From Selaginella tamariscina (Eukaryota > Streptophyta > Lycopodiopsida > Selaginellales > Selaginellaceae), in the NCBI GenBank assembly GCA_003024785.1, contig PUQB01000161.1:186001-250000 (forward strand): a stretch of DNA of 64,000 nt, given 5' to 3'. The translations under genes and the position numbers were made by a program. Shown here piece by piece: positions 48,108-57,698 of the stretch. The notes under the pieces were generated by a model that worked only from the letters and a program-made list of their open reading frames with translations, was not told the origin of the DNA and searched no databases. Position 1 is the first letter of the stretch. Each line of letters starts with the position of its first letter.

Positions 48108-48167
48108 GTAAGCAAATTGTTTGGGCGGGATTTATCTCGCCGGTATATTAATCTGTCTTTTTTCTCA
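48108..48167 (+). other. 60-bp intron carrying one copy of the palindrome
   Basis: GTAAGCAAATTG donor and TTTTCTCAG acceptor join TADYRV to EEIVAVDFAQVGG. In the middle is GGGCGGGATTTATCTCGCCGG, a variant of the palindrome with the ATTTAT core. It is the only copy seen outside the central array. Confidence 0.7.
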
Positions 48168-49810
48168 GAGAGTTGAAGAAATTGTAGCAGTTGATTTTGC
48201 CCAGGTGGGCGGGAAGGAAACATCCTTTTTGATGATGTTGATTTCTTGTCCCGAGGATAGGATCTTTGCGAAATGGTTGGGGATTATGGAATCCTTTGCA
48301 AAAGGAACACTGAAGAAGAAGCAGACAAGTGAAGTGGAGCCCTCAGAGAAGTCTGCAAAGAAACCCAGTAAGACGCCGAAGGCTAAGTCTGTTCAATCTA
48401 TAAAGGATGTAGACAACGATTTCAAGCTCACATGGTTGAAGCCTTTAAATGGAACAACGATGGAGGAGATGGAAGTCTTGGCTGATTTGGTGATTGATGG
48501 CAAATTACAATTAACAACAGCAGCCCCACCTCTCCTTTTCATCTCAAGGCAATGGAGTTGAAGACGGTCAGGCACTTCAAGGAGTGGTTGGGAATACACT
48601 GCCACAAACTGGGTTGGATTTCGGCTTCAACATACGAAGAGGTCAGCAAATATTTGCATGTGACAAATGATGATATGCTTGTCGAATGGGTGAATCAATC
48701 GGAAGATCTGGGCAAGAATCTATTGCACGCCAACGCCAAAAAGGAGAACATTGCGATGACGCCTTCTCTTATGGCAGTCCTTCAGCAGCGGAGAACCGAG
48801 TTGAACCTTATAAAGGAGGATGCTACGAATCACGACAAGCCCTACAGATGTTTGTTGTTGGATTCGGAGACTTTATGGGGTACCATCACTGCTTGTAGGA
48901 AACCGTTTCAATTGTTCGTGATGGATCGGCGGGTGTCAAAAAATCCTTCGACAGACAGGACACTAGAGGATTTGGTGGAGAAACTTAGTGCAAGTATGTA
49001 CAAAGAAGGTATTTATTATTGAATTCATACTTGCACTCTTGACTGATATCTACGTTTTCAGGTATTTATTTCTTGATTCTTGCTCATGTCACCGATACCT
49101 TTGCCTTCTCCTTTGCCAAGAGGAATAAACCATCGTTGGACAGGATTTTATATGAATGATGCTGATCCGAAGTGCATTGATTCGGTTGTTCACTTGGTTG
49201 TTAGGAATGCGCCAAACAGTTTCAAACTTCCAAATGACTGGCCAGGCATCTGTTTGCACTCCAACGGCCCTGAACCTCCATCCGATACACCGATAGGTGA
49301 GAGTGACGTATTCGGCAATGTACGTTATCCAAACATCACAAGTCAAGCGGCACGGAGCATCGTCAACTTGATCAGGGGTCCTCACAGTGATGCGTGGGTT
49401 TTTGACTACTGCACTAGGGGGTCCGTCTTGAAGGAGTGTTACCTTCGGCATACATGTGTATTTGCCGTTGAAAAGGATAAGACCATGGTTGAGGACCTGA
49501 ACAAGTGGATAGATAGGTTCTCAACTGACTACCCCAACGAATCCATAAAGGAGTATTTGAGAAAGTTCCCTCCGATAAGTGCGATAGCTCTGAAGACGAA
49601 TCTGGTTCAATGTCGGAGTCTGAGGACGAACTTCAATCAGATATTAGACCGGAAGTTATCTCGAGGAGTACAGAACATTCGCACACTCCATTACCCATGG
49701 AAACATCAATAGAAGATGCAGAAGATCTTGAACCATCTCACAAGCGGCTTAGACCTTCTTCGCCTCACTCAGAAGGTAATAGCGAAGAAGAATTGTTAAT
49801 GAGTTCTTAG
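48168..49810 (+). pseudogene. Methyltransferase-like C-terminal part of the ParB-like gene of X
   Basis: Follows the intron with EEIVAVDFAQVGGKETSF and a Lys-rich region (48300-48400: KKKQTSEVEPSEKSAKKPSK). The next segment, 48552-49022, includes YRCLLLDSETLWG, in the place where a DPPY-type catalytic motif would sit. A likely 53-bp intron follows (about 49009-49061), then 49080-49712 with VFDYCTRGSVLKECYLRHTC and VFAVEKDKTMVEDLNKWI, resembling the SAM-binding motif I and acidic loop of beta-class DNA methyltransferases (DxFxGxG...ExD). The order (ParB, motif IV, motif I) matches phage ParB-methylase fusions, but the Gly loop and DPPY are altered, so catalysis is unlikely or the match is wrong. 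An acidic tail in another frame (MSESEDELQSDIRPE to 49810) ends it; copy A conserves this tail. Confidence 0.55.
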
Positions 49811-50064
49811 AGTGACGAATAGTTGTAAATGAGTGTAACATAAGGCATTTTTGTATATTTCGTTTATATTTGTACAGAAAATAAATTCTCAAGGATTAAT
49901 GAAGCTTTTAGTTCAAACATGGGTCACACATTAACAAGGTAAATAATATACCTTGATAATTTTAAGGTCAGCTAATTATCATTTTGCAGATGTAATGAAA
50001 CAATTGAGAACATGGATTTTCAGCATTGGCATGAGGTAAGAGAGGGGTTTGGCGACAATTTCTT
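49811..50064 (+). other. Spacer between the two plus-strand genes of X
   Basis: AT-rich, 3' UTR-like after the acidic tail. It is the part of copy B that matches both sides of the H1 insertion in copy A (49885-49960 against 19880-19949 and 25492-25560). Confidence 0.8.
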
Positions 50065-51219
50065 GTGCCACATGTCAGAATGACAGAGTTCATGCAGGAA
50101 ATGGATAATAATGCAGCTCAAAACATCGTTACCATGGGGGCCACTTCAGTTTTTTCATCATCATTTTTATTGGCTTCAGTTCCGAAATCAATTTCTTCAG
50201 CGCATGCAATATCTGAATCTTGTAAGGATGATGTACAATTAAATGATGAAGGGATAGGCAACGAGATAGTGGCAACGGATAAATGTGAAAGGGAGCAAAC
50301 AAGTGATTTGCAAAGTATTCAAGAGGCAACGCATGTTACTCATGGCCATATTGTGTTGTTGGATGTCAATGGTGTTCTGCTTCATCGACAAAGGCCCGAG
50401 GATAGGAAAAAAGAAATCAAACAAGGAGATTTCATTCCTTGTCATGGTAAATTTCGATATGATATTATTTTTCGTCCAGGGTTGGATCGTCTCTTTCAAA
50501 AGCTTAAGGAGATGGGTGCGCTTGTGGGGATTTGGTCATGCATGCAGATTCATAACTTAACACCGCTGTTGAATTTGCTTAAGAAACATTGTAGTGTTGC
50601 AGAAGAGGTGATTCGTAAAGATTTTTTTGACCAGCGAATATGTTATAAACCTCTCGAATTTCACAATATAAGAAAGGAAAGCAAGCCGTCTTCTTCAAGA
50701 ATGAAGAATAATTGGGACTCATGGGGAGATCAGTCGCTTAAGATAATGAAGAAGCACAGATGTTAGTGTAGACGACTCTCCTCAGAAGGCTATGCTCAAC
50801 CAAAACATTGCTTGTATTCATCCAATCACTTTCGATCCATATTCTGATACGATATCATGGATGAGCTAGTGAACTACTTGGATACGTGCCTCAGAAAGAA
50901 GAATCTCGAAAATTTTTGTGAGCAGTATCCACCGTATCATACATTTCCTGAAGCTTTTCTTTCTCGTGATTTTGAATTTTATAAAATGAAGGATAGCAAC
51001 CGGGCGCTTTATAATATTATTCTTAAGGAACGTCATTTTTAGATGAGCCTTTATGCAGACCTGGTCTTATTATCTTATGTATTAACAAGGATGGCAACTC
51101 CCAATTGCATTCGTGAGAGTGTTAGGTGGTGGCAACAACATCAAGATATTGACCAAAATGATTTGATTAATCCGGAGAGTGATGATTTAGACAAAATGAG
51201 GAGATTTCTGTATGGTTAG
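50065..51219 (+). pseudogene. FCP1/NLI-type HAD phosphatase-like gene of X
   Basis: HAD-fold protein of the CTD-phosphatase-like (FCP1/SCP) group. The N-terminal 90 residues are low-similarity and Ser/acid-rich. The domain starts near 50340 with HIVLLDVNGVLLH, matching the hhhDxDx(T/V)(L/V) motif except that the second Asp is Asn; I recall DVNG as usual in one plant FCP1-like family, so this may be inherited. Then come FRPGLDRLFQKLKEMGALVGIWS (about 50470) and KKHCSVAEEV. After a frameshift near 50690, SVDDSPQKAMLNQN (about 50763) matches the late acidic VDDSP motif, and after another shift MDELVNYLDTCLRKKNLENF (50857) matches the C-terminal DxELxxLxxxL helix. A last segment ends RWWQQHQDIDQND...FLYG at 51219. 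At least three frame changes; X copy A keeps the same gene. Confidence 0.75.
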
Positions 51220-51522
51220 AAGAAAGTATTTATAAAAAATTAACATGTTGATAAGAAAATGATTTCATTTGTAATTATGTTTGATAGTATTTCTTCATTA
51301 TTGTAAACTATTTTTAGAATAATATGAATATTCTAAGATATTTTAGGAATATTCCTTACTAAGTAAGGTTATTGAAGGATTAATTAATTAATTAATTAAT
51401 ATTTAAGGCTTAATTACATATTAATTAAATGATTAATTAATAATTAAAACTTAAGTATTAATTAGTAATTTATTTTATATTCCATTTTCACGTATCATGC
51501 CCACTTTAGTTACAACGTGCAT
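51220..51522 (+). other. Right terminal region of X copy B
   Basis: AT-rich, with a repeated TTAATTAATTAA tract near 51375-51400 and the TIR at the end. It corresponds to the tandemly duplicated segment of copy A (17613-18665). No gene. Confidence 0.85.
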
Positions 51523-51801
51523 ACCCTTTTTGTGATCCATCAGAAACTCAATAAAGAAAACCTATCAATCAAAATCCCACACTCACAGTTAAACAAGGAC
51601 ATGAATGTGCCCTACTTGTGAGTGCTACTCTAGAGACAAACCTAAACCTTTGACCTTTGGAATGTGCAGTCTAACAAGACCTCCCATGCATGAATTCACT
51701 AACATTAAGGGTAGGTTACCCTGAAGGTGGGATGTACCTTTATTTTGGAAGTTGAGGCGACACAACAAAGAGTTTGGCTTAACAACACAAGTTAAAGCTT
51801 G
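51523..51801 (-). mobile_element. LARD-family LTR fragment (right half of the X target)
   Basis: Inverse of 56390-56660, with CACTCACAG, CCTCCCATGCATGAATTC and GGTAGGTTACCCTGAAGG. It continues the LTR broken at 40337 and is itself cut at 51802 by the chromodomain gypsy LTR. Confidence 0.8.
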
Positions 51802-52367
51802 TGTCAAGCCACGATCCAGGAAACAGGAAGTGAGCAGGATTCCAAGAGTAGGAAGGCTTGACTCAGGAGTAGGATAGGAAACAAGACAGGAACTAGGAAC
51901 TCAGGAGCAAGTCAAGACGCATGACAGGATCCAGAGTAGGACAGGAACAGGACTGGATCTAGGAGCGAGATAGAACAGGACAGGATCCAGGAGCGAGACA
52001 AGAGCAGGAGGCAAAGGAGCAAGACAAGACAAGAACAAGACAAGAACAAGAATGATCGTAGAAAGACTGGTGTTGATAGTAACTGATTGTACAACAATTA
52101 GGTCGGAGCTTTTATGTCACAACTCCAAGCTAATTAGTCATGAGTCTAATCTAGTCATGAGCTAAGAATAGTGTCCCTTATCCTCTAGGCATATCCTGTA
52201 GCATATCCTATAGGCATATCCTATAGGAATATCCTATAGGTATATCCTGTAGAAATATCCTGCAGGCATATCCTATAACCCGCATTCCTGTATCCGAAAT
52301 CCTGCATCCTGTATCTGTATCCGGAATCCTGTATCCTGCATCTTGTATCCTGTATCGGGTTGTGACA
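51802..52367 (-). mobile_element. 3' LTR of a chromodomain Ty3/gypsy element
   Basis: On the minus strand it runs from TGTCACAACCCG (52367) to GGCTTGACA (51802), 566 bp, with TGTCA...TGACA ends. Interior strings such as ATCCTATAGGCATATCC repeat several times near 52190-52280. A polypurine tract (minus strand TTAGGGAGGAGGTGC) lies directly upstream. The LTR end at 1-88 is a second copy. Confidence 0.9.
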
Positions 52368-54042
52368 GCACCTCCTCCCTAAGGACGAGTTCCACGAGTC
52401 TTAGGACCTGGTTAGCAGGATAATGCCGATGGAAGGCAACAACTTTGGAAGAAGCATGGAGTAAGTTGGATGTAGGTTCCCAAGTGCGATCGGTAGGCAA
52501 ATAACCTTTCCAATCCACCAAGTATTGAAGTTGGCAGCGATGAAGACGAGAATCAAGGATGGCTGCAACTTCGTACTCAGGTTCACCAGCAAAAGACCAC
52601 AGGAGGGGGAGGAGAAGAAGCACGACCAGGAAGAGAAGAAGGATGATACGGCTCCAACAAGGAGGTGTGAAACACAGGATGAAGTTTCACTGTGGATGGT
52701 AACTCGAGTCGGAAAGCTACAGGATTTACCTCCTCCACGATCCTATAAGGGCCCAATCGTTGAAAATCCAACTTAGAAGAAGGCCTGTTGGTGCGAATGT
52801 GTCGACGAAGAAGCCACACAAGATCACCAATCTTGTATGCAGGTGCCGGCTGACGGTGAGCATCAGCATGATGCTTGTACCGTTCCTGTGCCTGCTGAAG
52901 GTGAACCTGGAGAGCATCCTGTACCTGCCGAAGATGCTGAAGACGATCCTGTACTGCAGGAGCGGAAGATGGAGAAGCAGGAGGAGCGAAGTTAAAACGT
53001 GGATGGTGGCCTGTAAGAGCAAAGAAAGGTGTCTGTCCTGTAGATGCGTGAATGGAGTTGTTGTAGGCAAACTCCCGCCATAGGAAGAAGGTCCAACCAA
53101 TTGTCCTGTTGGTAACTGATGAAGCAGCGGAGATATTGCTCCAGGTCTAAATTGTCCGTTCTGATTGCCCATCAGTTTGCGGGTGATATCCTGAAGAAAG
53201 ATCCGCTTTAACCTGTAGACTCCGAAGAAGCTCTTGCCAAAACTTGGACATGAATTGTGGACCTCGATCGGAAACAATGCTCTCAGGAAGACCTGATGTC
53301 GGAACACCTCACGGATCCACCAACTCGGCAGTTGTTGACCTGTAGCTATCTTGTTGCAGGGTAGGAAATGAGCCTGCTTGGTGAAACGGTCAACCACCAA
53401 GAACTGCATCGAATCCGCGAGAAGGAGGAAGATCAGTGAAGAAATCCATAAGAAATGGATCTCCAAGGAGCAGAAGGAACAGGAAGAGGACGAAGAAGAC
53501 CAGAAGGTGCATGACGAGGCATCTTCGACTGTTGCAGGTGTCACAACTCCGTACGACCTTTCCCAAAACCTCGCAACCCAGGCCACCAATAGTTGCGAGT
53601 CACCAACTCAACTGTCTTGGCCACACCGAAATGTCTTGTAGCCGGGGTATCATGACAATCCTGTCCACACGAGTTGCAAACCCAACAGGAACGTACAGGA
53701 GACCTTCCCGGTATAGGAGTCCGTCCTGTATGGAAAACAGCGTGTAGTCTGAACGGGAACTGGAGGAAGAGGAACTTGCAATGTCAAGATGAATGTGTGA
53801 GAGAACACATTCTTTGCCAAGTCGTCTGTATCCAATTGCGAACGGACGTCCTGTAGGAGTGTTGAATTTGCTGGAGCCTAATGAACCTGCAGTGCCGCAA
53901 GCCGGAATCGAATCAAGACCCAACAACACTTGCCTTTGACAGTCAAATGCAGGATCGCCCGGGCTTGGTGCAAGGTAAAGAGCGCCTAGACAATGCGTCC
54001 GCCTTACCATTCTGAAAACCGGGCCTGTAGACGATGACGAAG
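52368..54042 (-). pseudogene. Ty3/gypsy chromovirus pol 3' half: RNase H end, integrase, chromodomain
   Basis: Minus strand from 54042: VYRPGFQNGKADALSRRSL (end of RNase H), then FSIQDGLLYREGLLYVP (53720, linker to the integrase), VVDRFTKQAHFLPCNKIATG (about 53370, integrase core), then broken core to RLGPYRIVEEVNPVAFRLEL and HPVFHTSLLEPY (52620-52760, integrase C-terminus), and a chromodomain EYEVAAILDSR, QLQYLVDWKGYLPTDRTWEP (52413-52584), expected to bind histone marks and steer insertion. Frames shift repeatedly. Gag, protease and most of the reverse transcriptase are missing: the element stops at the assembly gap. Confidence 0.88.
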
Positions 54043-54159
54043 NNNNNNNNNNNNNNNNNNNNNNNNNNNNNNNNNNNNNNNNNNNNNNNNNNNNNNNNNN
54101 NNNNNNNNNNNNNNNNNNNNNNNNNNNNNNNNNNNNNNNNNNNNNNNNNNNNNNNNNNN
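54043..54159. other. Assembly gap (run of N)
   Basis: 117 unknown bases. The gypsy pol reading frame enters from the right side of the element and does not reappear beyond the gap, so true gap length or joining is uncertain. Confidence 0.99.
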
Positions 54160-55381
54160 TTGTGTGTGTGTGTCCAACTGTATTGTATTATATACGTTTC
54201 TTGTGTCTTTTGTTTTAACATCATATTCATTATCATGTTGATATGAGTGCAATGCTTGTCTACGGTCTTGCTTACAGTACTATGACTATATCTGATTTGT
54301 AACATTTGATCTTCTCTCACTCCCACACATACACAGTATAATACTTGTATATACACATTGATATTATACTATCTCCTCCCTCCCATCTCCTAAACATGTA
54401 TATACAGATGGTATATAACAGGCACACAGTACATGTACTGTATTGTCAATATACAAATATATACACCAATATGCTTTTGCTTAAGCAGTGTTCTTACAAC
54501 ACTCTCTCTCTCTCTCTCTATACAATATGTGTATCTATGCATGGGGCATTGTATACATATACACAGAACATCATCTTATATACAAGAACACGCTGAAGAA
54601 CAGACGTATATTCATGTCTGTATTACAACCAGGCAGATTATGCCATATGAAGGTTATATACATGTAAAGTCAAGAGTCTATTATATATATCCTGAACTTA
54701 AATAAAGCCAATATATTTTCCATCTGAAGTAACACATTCTTCAAGATATACATATGCATCACATGTATACACACACACACACAAGAACTTCTATGTATAA
54801 CCTTAATGTATGAATAAACATCAGGAGTTGAGCGTGTTGTGTGTCTCTTTATAATATGTGATAGATATATAATCTACCATCTCTGAGTACAAAAACATAC
54901 ATATAAATACAAGCATGCACACATACACAAAAGAGCCAACCATTTGTGTCATGTGAAGGCTATATATATGTAACCATACTATATTGAAACTCTCTCTCTC
55001 TCTCTCTCTCTCTAGAATTGAAGAACCTGTGCGGACGAAACTCCAAGCCAGAGATTAAACAAAGAATGCGTGGTGCGAAGGCGAGAAGACCGTGCATTTG
55101 GGCAAGAATCAATCTGATCAAATGTTGCTGCGACAAAGAATGCAGGAGGAGGCTCCCTCTTCTTCCTCGGCGGCGGAGGATACGAATAGAATCTGCTCCT
55201 GCTCGTCCCGAGGAGGAATCGCTCCCCTGCTCGCGCAATCCGCAGCATGAACCCTTAAACTGCCCTAAACCCTAAACCCTCCGCAATACCTTATACAAAA
55301 ATCAATAAGATCATGTAACATAATGTTTAATGGACCATTAACTTGGTGAGTGTATCCCTAAGTTGGACTTTTAACCCAGTT
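54160..55381. other. Non-coding region, microsatellite-rich
   Basis: TG, TC and CA dinucleotide runs (for example CT 54991-55012), otherwise AT-rich. A GC-richer part at 55013-55260 has ORFs on both strands without recognisable domains. A CCCTAAACCCTAAACCCT string lies at 55263-55280; two or three telomere-like units, not a telomere. Confidence 0.6.
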
Positions 55382-55879
55382 TGTAATAGTTTTTATTTTA
55401 CTCTCTACTTTTACTTTGAAAGTTGACTGTTGTTACCTATCGAATTCGTTGACAGACTCTATATGTAATAAGAAACATACCTACTTAAATGCACTTGGGT
55501 ATCTAGTGATGGTTGCCGGGTGTTATTAAGTATTTGTAAGAAACTCTAAGCAAAGCTAGAACTTACCTTTCCCCTCTTGACGATTTGTCCCAGTTAAATT
55601 TTTGGTTGGCTCTAGTGAGTTCGGCGTGTTGGATATGGTTAGAAACACCCCTAGGGTTGACCTAACCCTAGGGTTGATCCAACCCCATGCCCTAAACCCC
55701 TTGGGATAGGGTTTGGGGGTTTGATGGGGTCGATCGGGTAAACTCACCGTCTCTTTTGCATTGAGGATAGATTTCTGTGCCAGCCCACTTATTAGACAGC
55801 ATTTTAGGGGGGTGGCTCCGTCACAAAATAAGGTAGAGTAGGTGTGAGGCAAGCAGGCCAAGAGACTAAGAGGTCTATG
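55382..55879 (+). mobile_element. Older LARD-family LTR, left part (interrupted)
   Basis: Begins TGTAATAGTTTTTATT and follows the 5' part of the family LTR with many differences. It is cut at 55879 by the complete element 55880-63191 and resumes at 63192. Confidence 0.8.
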
Positions 55880-57683
55880 TGTCATAGTTTTTTTACTATG
55901 ACTCCTCTTTTACTTTGGACGTAGACTGTTGTTACCTACTGGATTATGTGACGAACCCTAGATGTAGAAGAAACAGGCCCGCATAGTGCACTTGGGTATC
56001 TAGTGATGGTCCGGCCGGGTGTCTTAGGTATTTGCAAGAAACTCTAGGCGAAGCTAGCACTTCCATTTAGAAAACTCTCCCCCGTTTTGACGTTCCAGGT
56101 TAGGGGTTTTGCAAAGTATAGCTTGTCAAAATAAGGGTTAGGGACACCCCTAGGGTTGACCTAACCCTAGGGTTGCCCTAACCCCACGTCCTAAACCCCC
56201 CCCCTAGGGGTTAGGTTTAGGATTAGGATTGGACAACTCATTTTCTCTAAGGGCTAGCATTTCAGTGCCAGCCCACTTACTCATATAGGAAAACAGGGGG
56301 GGGGGGCTCCGTCACATAAATAAGGTAGAGTATACGTAGGAGAGCTCCTGGGTTCATGAATGAGTTCGTTGCTCTTCTGCCGGTGCAAGCTTTAGCTTGT
56401 GTCGTTAAGGTACAACCCTCTGTTGTGCCGCCCTAACTTCCAGATGCCAGGGGTACGTCCCACCTTCGGGGTAGCTTACCCTTAACGTTGGCGAATCCAT
56501 GCCTGGGAGGTCTTGTCGGATGCACGTTCCAAGAGGCAGAGGTTGAGGCTTGTCTCCAGCCTCCTCCTCCACGTCAAGCTAGGTGTAGCACTCACAGCCA
56601 AGCAAGGCACATCGTGTCCTTGTCCAACTGTGGGCGTGGGATCTTGTTTGACAGGTTCACGTTACCTGGTTCCTGAGGGTTCATTGAGGGGTTCTAGAGT
56701 TGGCATTTAGGAGCCACGTTTGTGGCACTTGGTGCAACTCTTGAATCTAAGGGCTATGGCATGATAGCCCACATCGGGAAGGCAGTGTCACATGGAGATG
56801 TGACACTGGGCTAAACGTCACATGGTACAACGCCTGAGGCACGCCCTTTGGGGTTATGTCATGGGCTTGTCGCCAAGGGGTTGGATACTCTAGCAAACAG
56901 ACATGCTTGTGCTTGCACTAGGGTGCTAAGCCTTGGGCATCCGCTCAAGGGAGGTTAGGTCTCATAACTAGGTGTGCTTTGGCACACTTGGCTAGGGGAG
57001 TGTTCTCCTTGGAATTCAAGGGTTGAACAACCTAAGCATGTTAGCAGAGCCCTTTCGTGAGGCACTCGCAAGGTCATGTGCTTAGGGTTATCCCAAACCT
57101 AGCCTTAGGGAGTTTGCTTAGCAGAACACTCGTGTCCGCCTACGGCGCACACTCGTGTCCTCACTCGTACTAAGTACTAGCCCTAGGTCTAGGGTATAAC
57201 TTGGCCACTCAAACCCTTAGGGGTTAGTCGTGGTTCAGGGTACCCCTTGTCGCCCTAAAGGGGTTGTACTCCCGGATGAGGGTGATTCCTCAAGGGGTAA
57301 GTGACGATGCCTTAGCTCTGTCTAGGGGTATGTGTGGAACACACGTCTCCTTGATGGGGGTTAGGGCATGAGCCTGTCTAGGTCTTCTAGGGCAAGACCC
57401 TAAGTCAACTAGGGTTATCCCTCAAGGGTTTTGGGGGTAGACACTCTAGGGAGACTTAGGCTAAACCCTAAGTCAACTAGGGTTATCCCTCAAGGGTTCT
57501 GGGGGCAGACATTCTAGGGAGACTTAGGCTAAACCCTAAGTCTCCTGTCCACTTGGGCATTAGAGTCTAACCCTAGGGGTCGTTGGGGTTGTTCTGGGAA
57601 ACTTAGCGTTGCTCACACAGGGTGATGACGCCGAATGGCCACCTGGCAGCCACGTGTTGGCCCTTTGGGTTAAAACTCTGACA
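55880..57683 (+). repeat. 5' LTR of the LARD-like element
   Basis: Contains family strings AGAAACAGGCCCGCATAG and TCTAGGGTATAACTTGGCC and an internal tandem duplication of about 84 bp at 57400-57545 (ACCCTAAGTCAACTAGGG...GGCTAA twice) that the LTR at 37026 lacks. Confidence 0.93.
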
Positions 57684-57685
57684 AT

Positions 57686-57698
57686 TGGTATCGGAGCC
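57686..57698 (+). promoter_or_regulatory. Primer-binding site (initiator tRNA-Met)
   Basis: TGGTATCGGAGCC two bases after the 5' LTR; the usual plant sequence is TGGTATCAGAGCC. Start of minus-strand DNA synthesis. Confidence 0.85.

Larger units (their letters stand above)
40338..51522 (+). mobile_element. Element X, complete copy B: 11.2-kb DNA transposon of unrecognised type
   Basis: Ends are inverted repeats ATGCAAGTTGTAACTAAA (40338) and, on the minus strand from 51522, ATGCACGTTGTAACTAAA, each continuing with a TGGGCATG block (about 27 bp, three mismatches). ACC lies outside both ends (40335-40337, 51523-51525). The flanks join into a continuous LTR-family string seen intact at 28475-28520, so ACC is a real 3-bp target duplication. 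Minus-strand genes: a DDE-like transposase. Plus-strand genes: ParB/methyltransferase-like and HAD phosphatase-like. Between them lie the palindrome array and microsatellites. Confidence 0.88.

Noticed and set aside
52760-53747. Plus-strand ORFs opposite the gypsy pol
   Set aside because: Antisense to integrase and chromodomain sequence, which has recognised motifs.
55263-55280. Telomere repeat (CCCTAAA)n; also 44228-44246
   Set aside because: Only two or three units, surrounded by unrelated sequence. Single units also occur in the LTR family.
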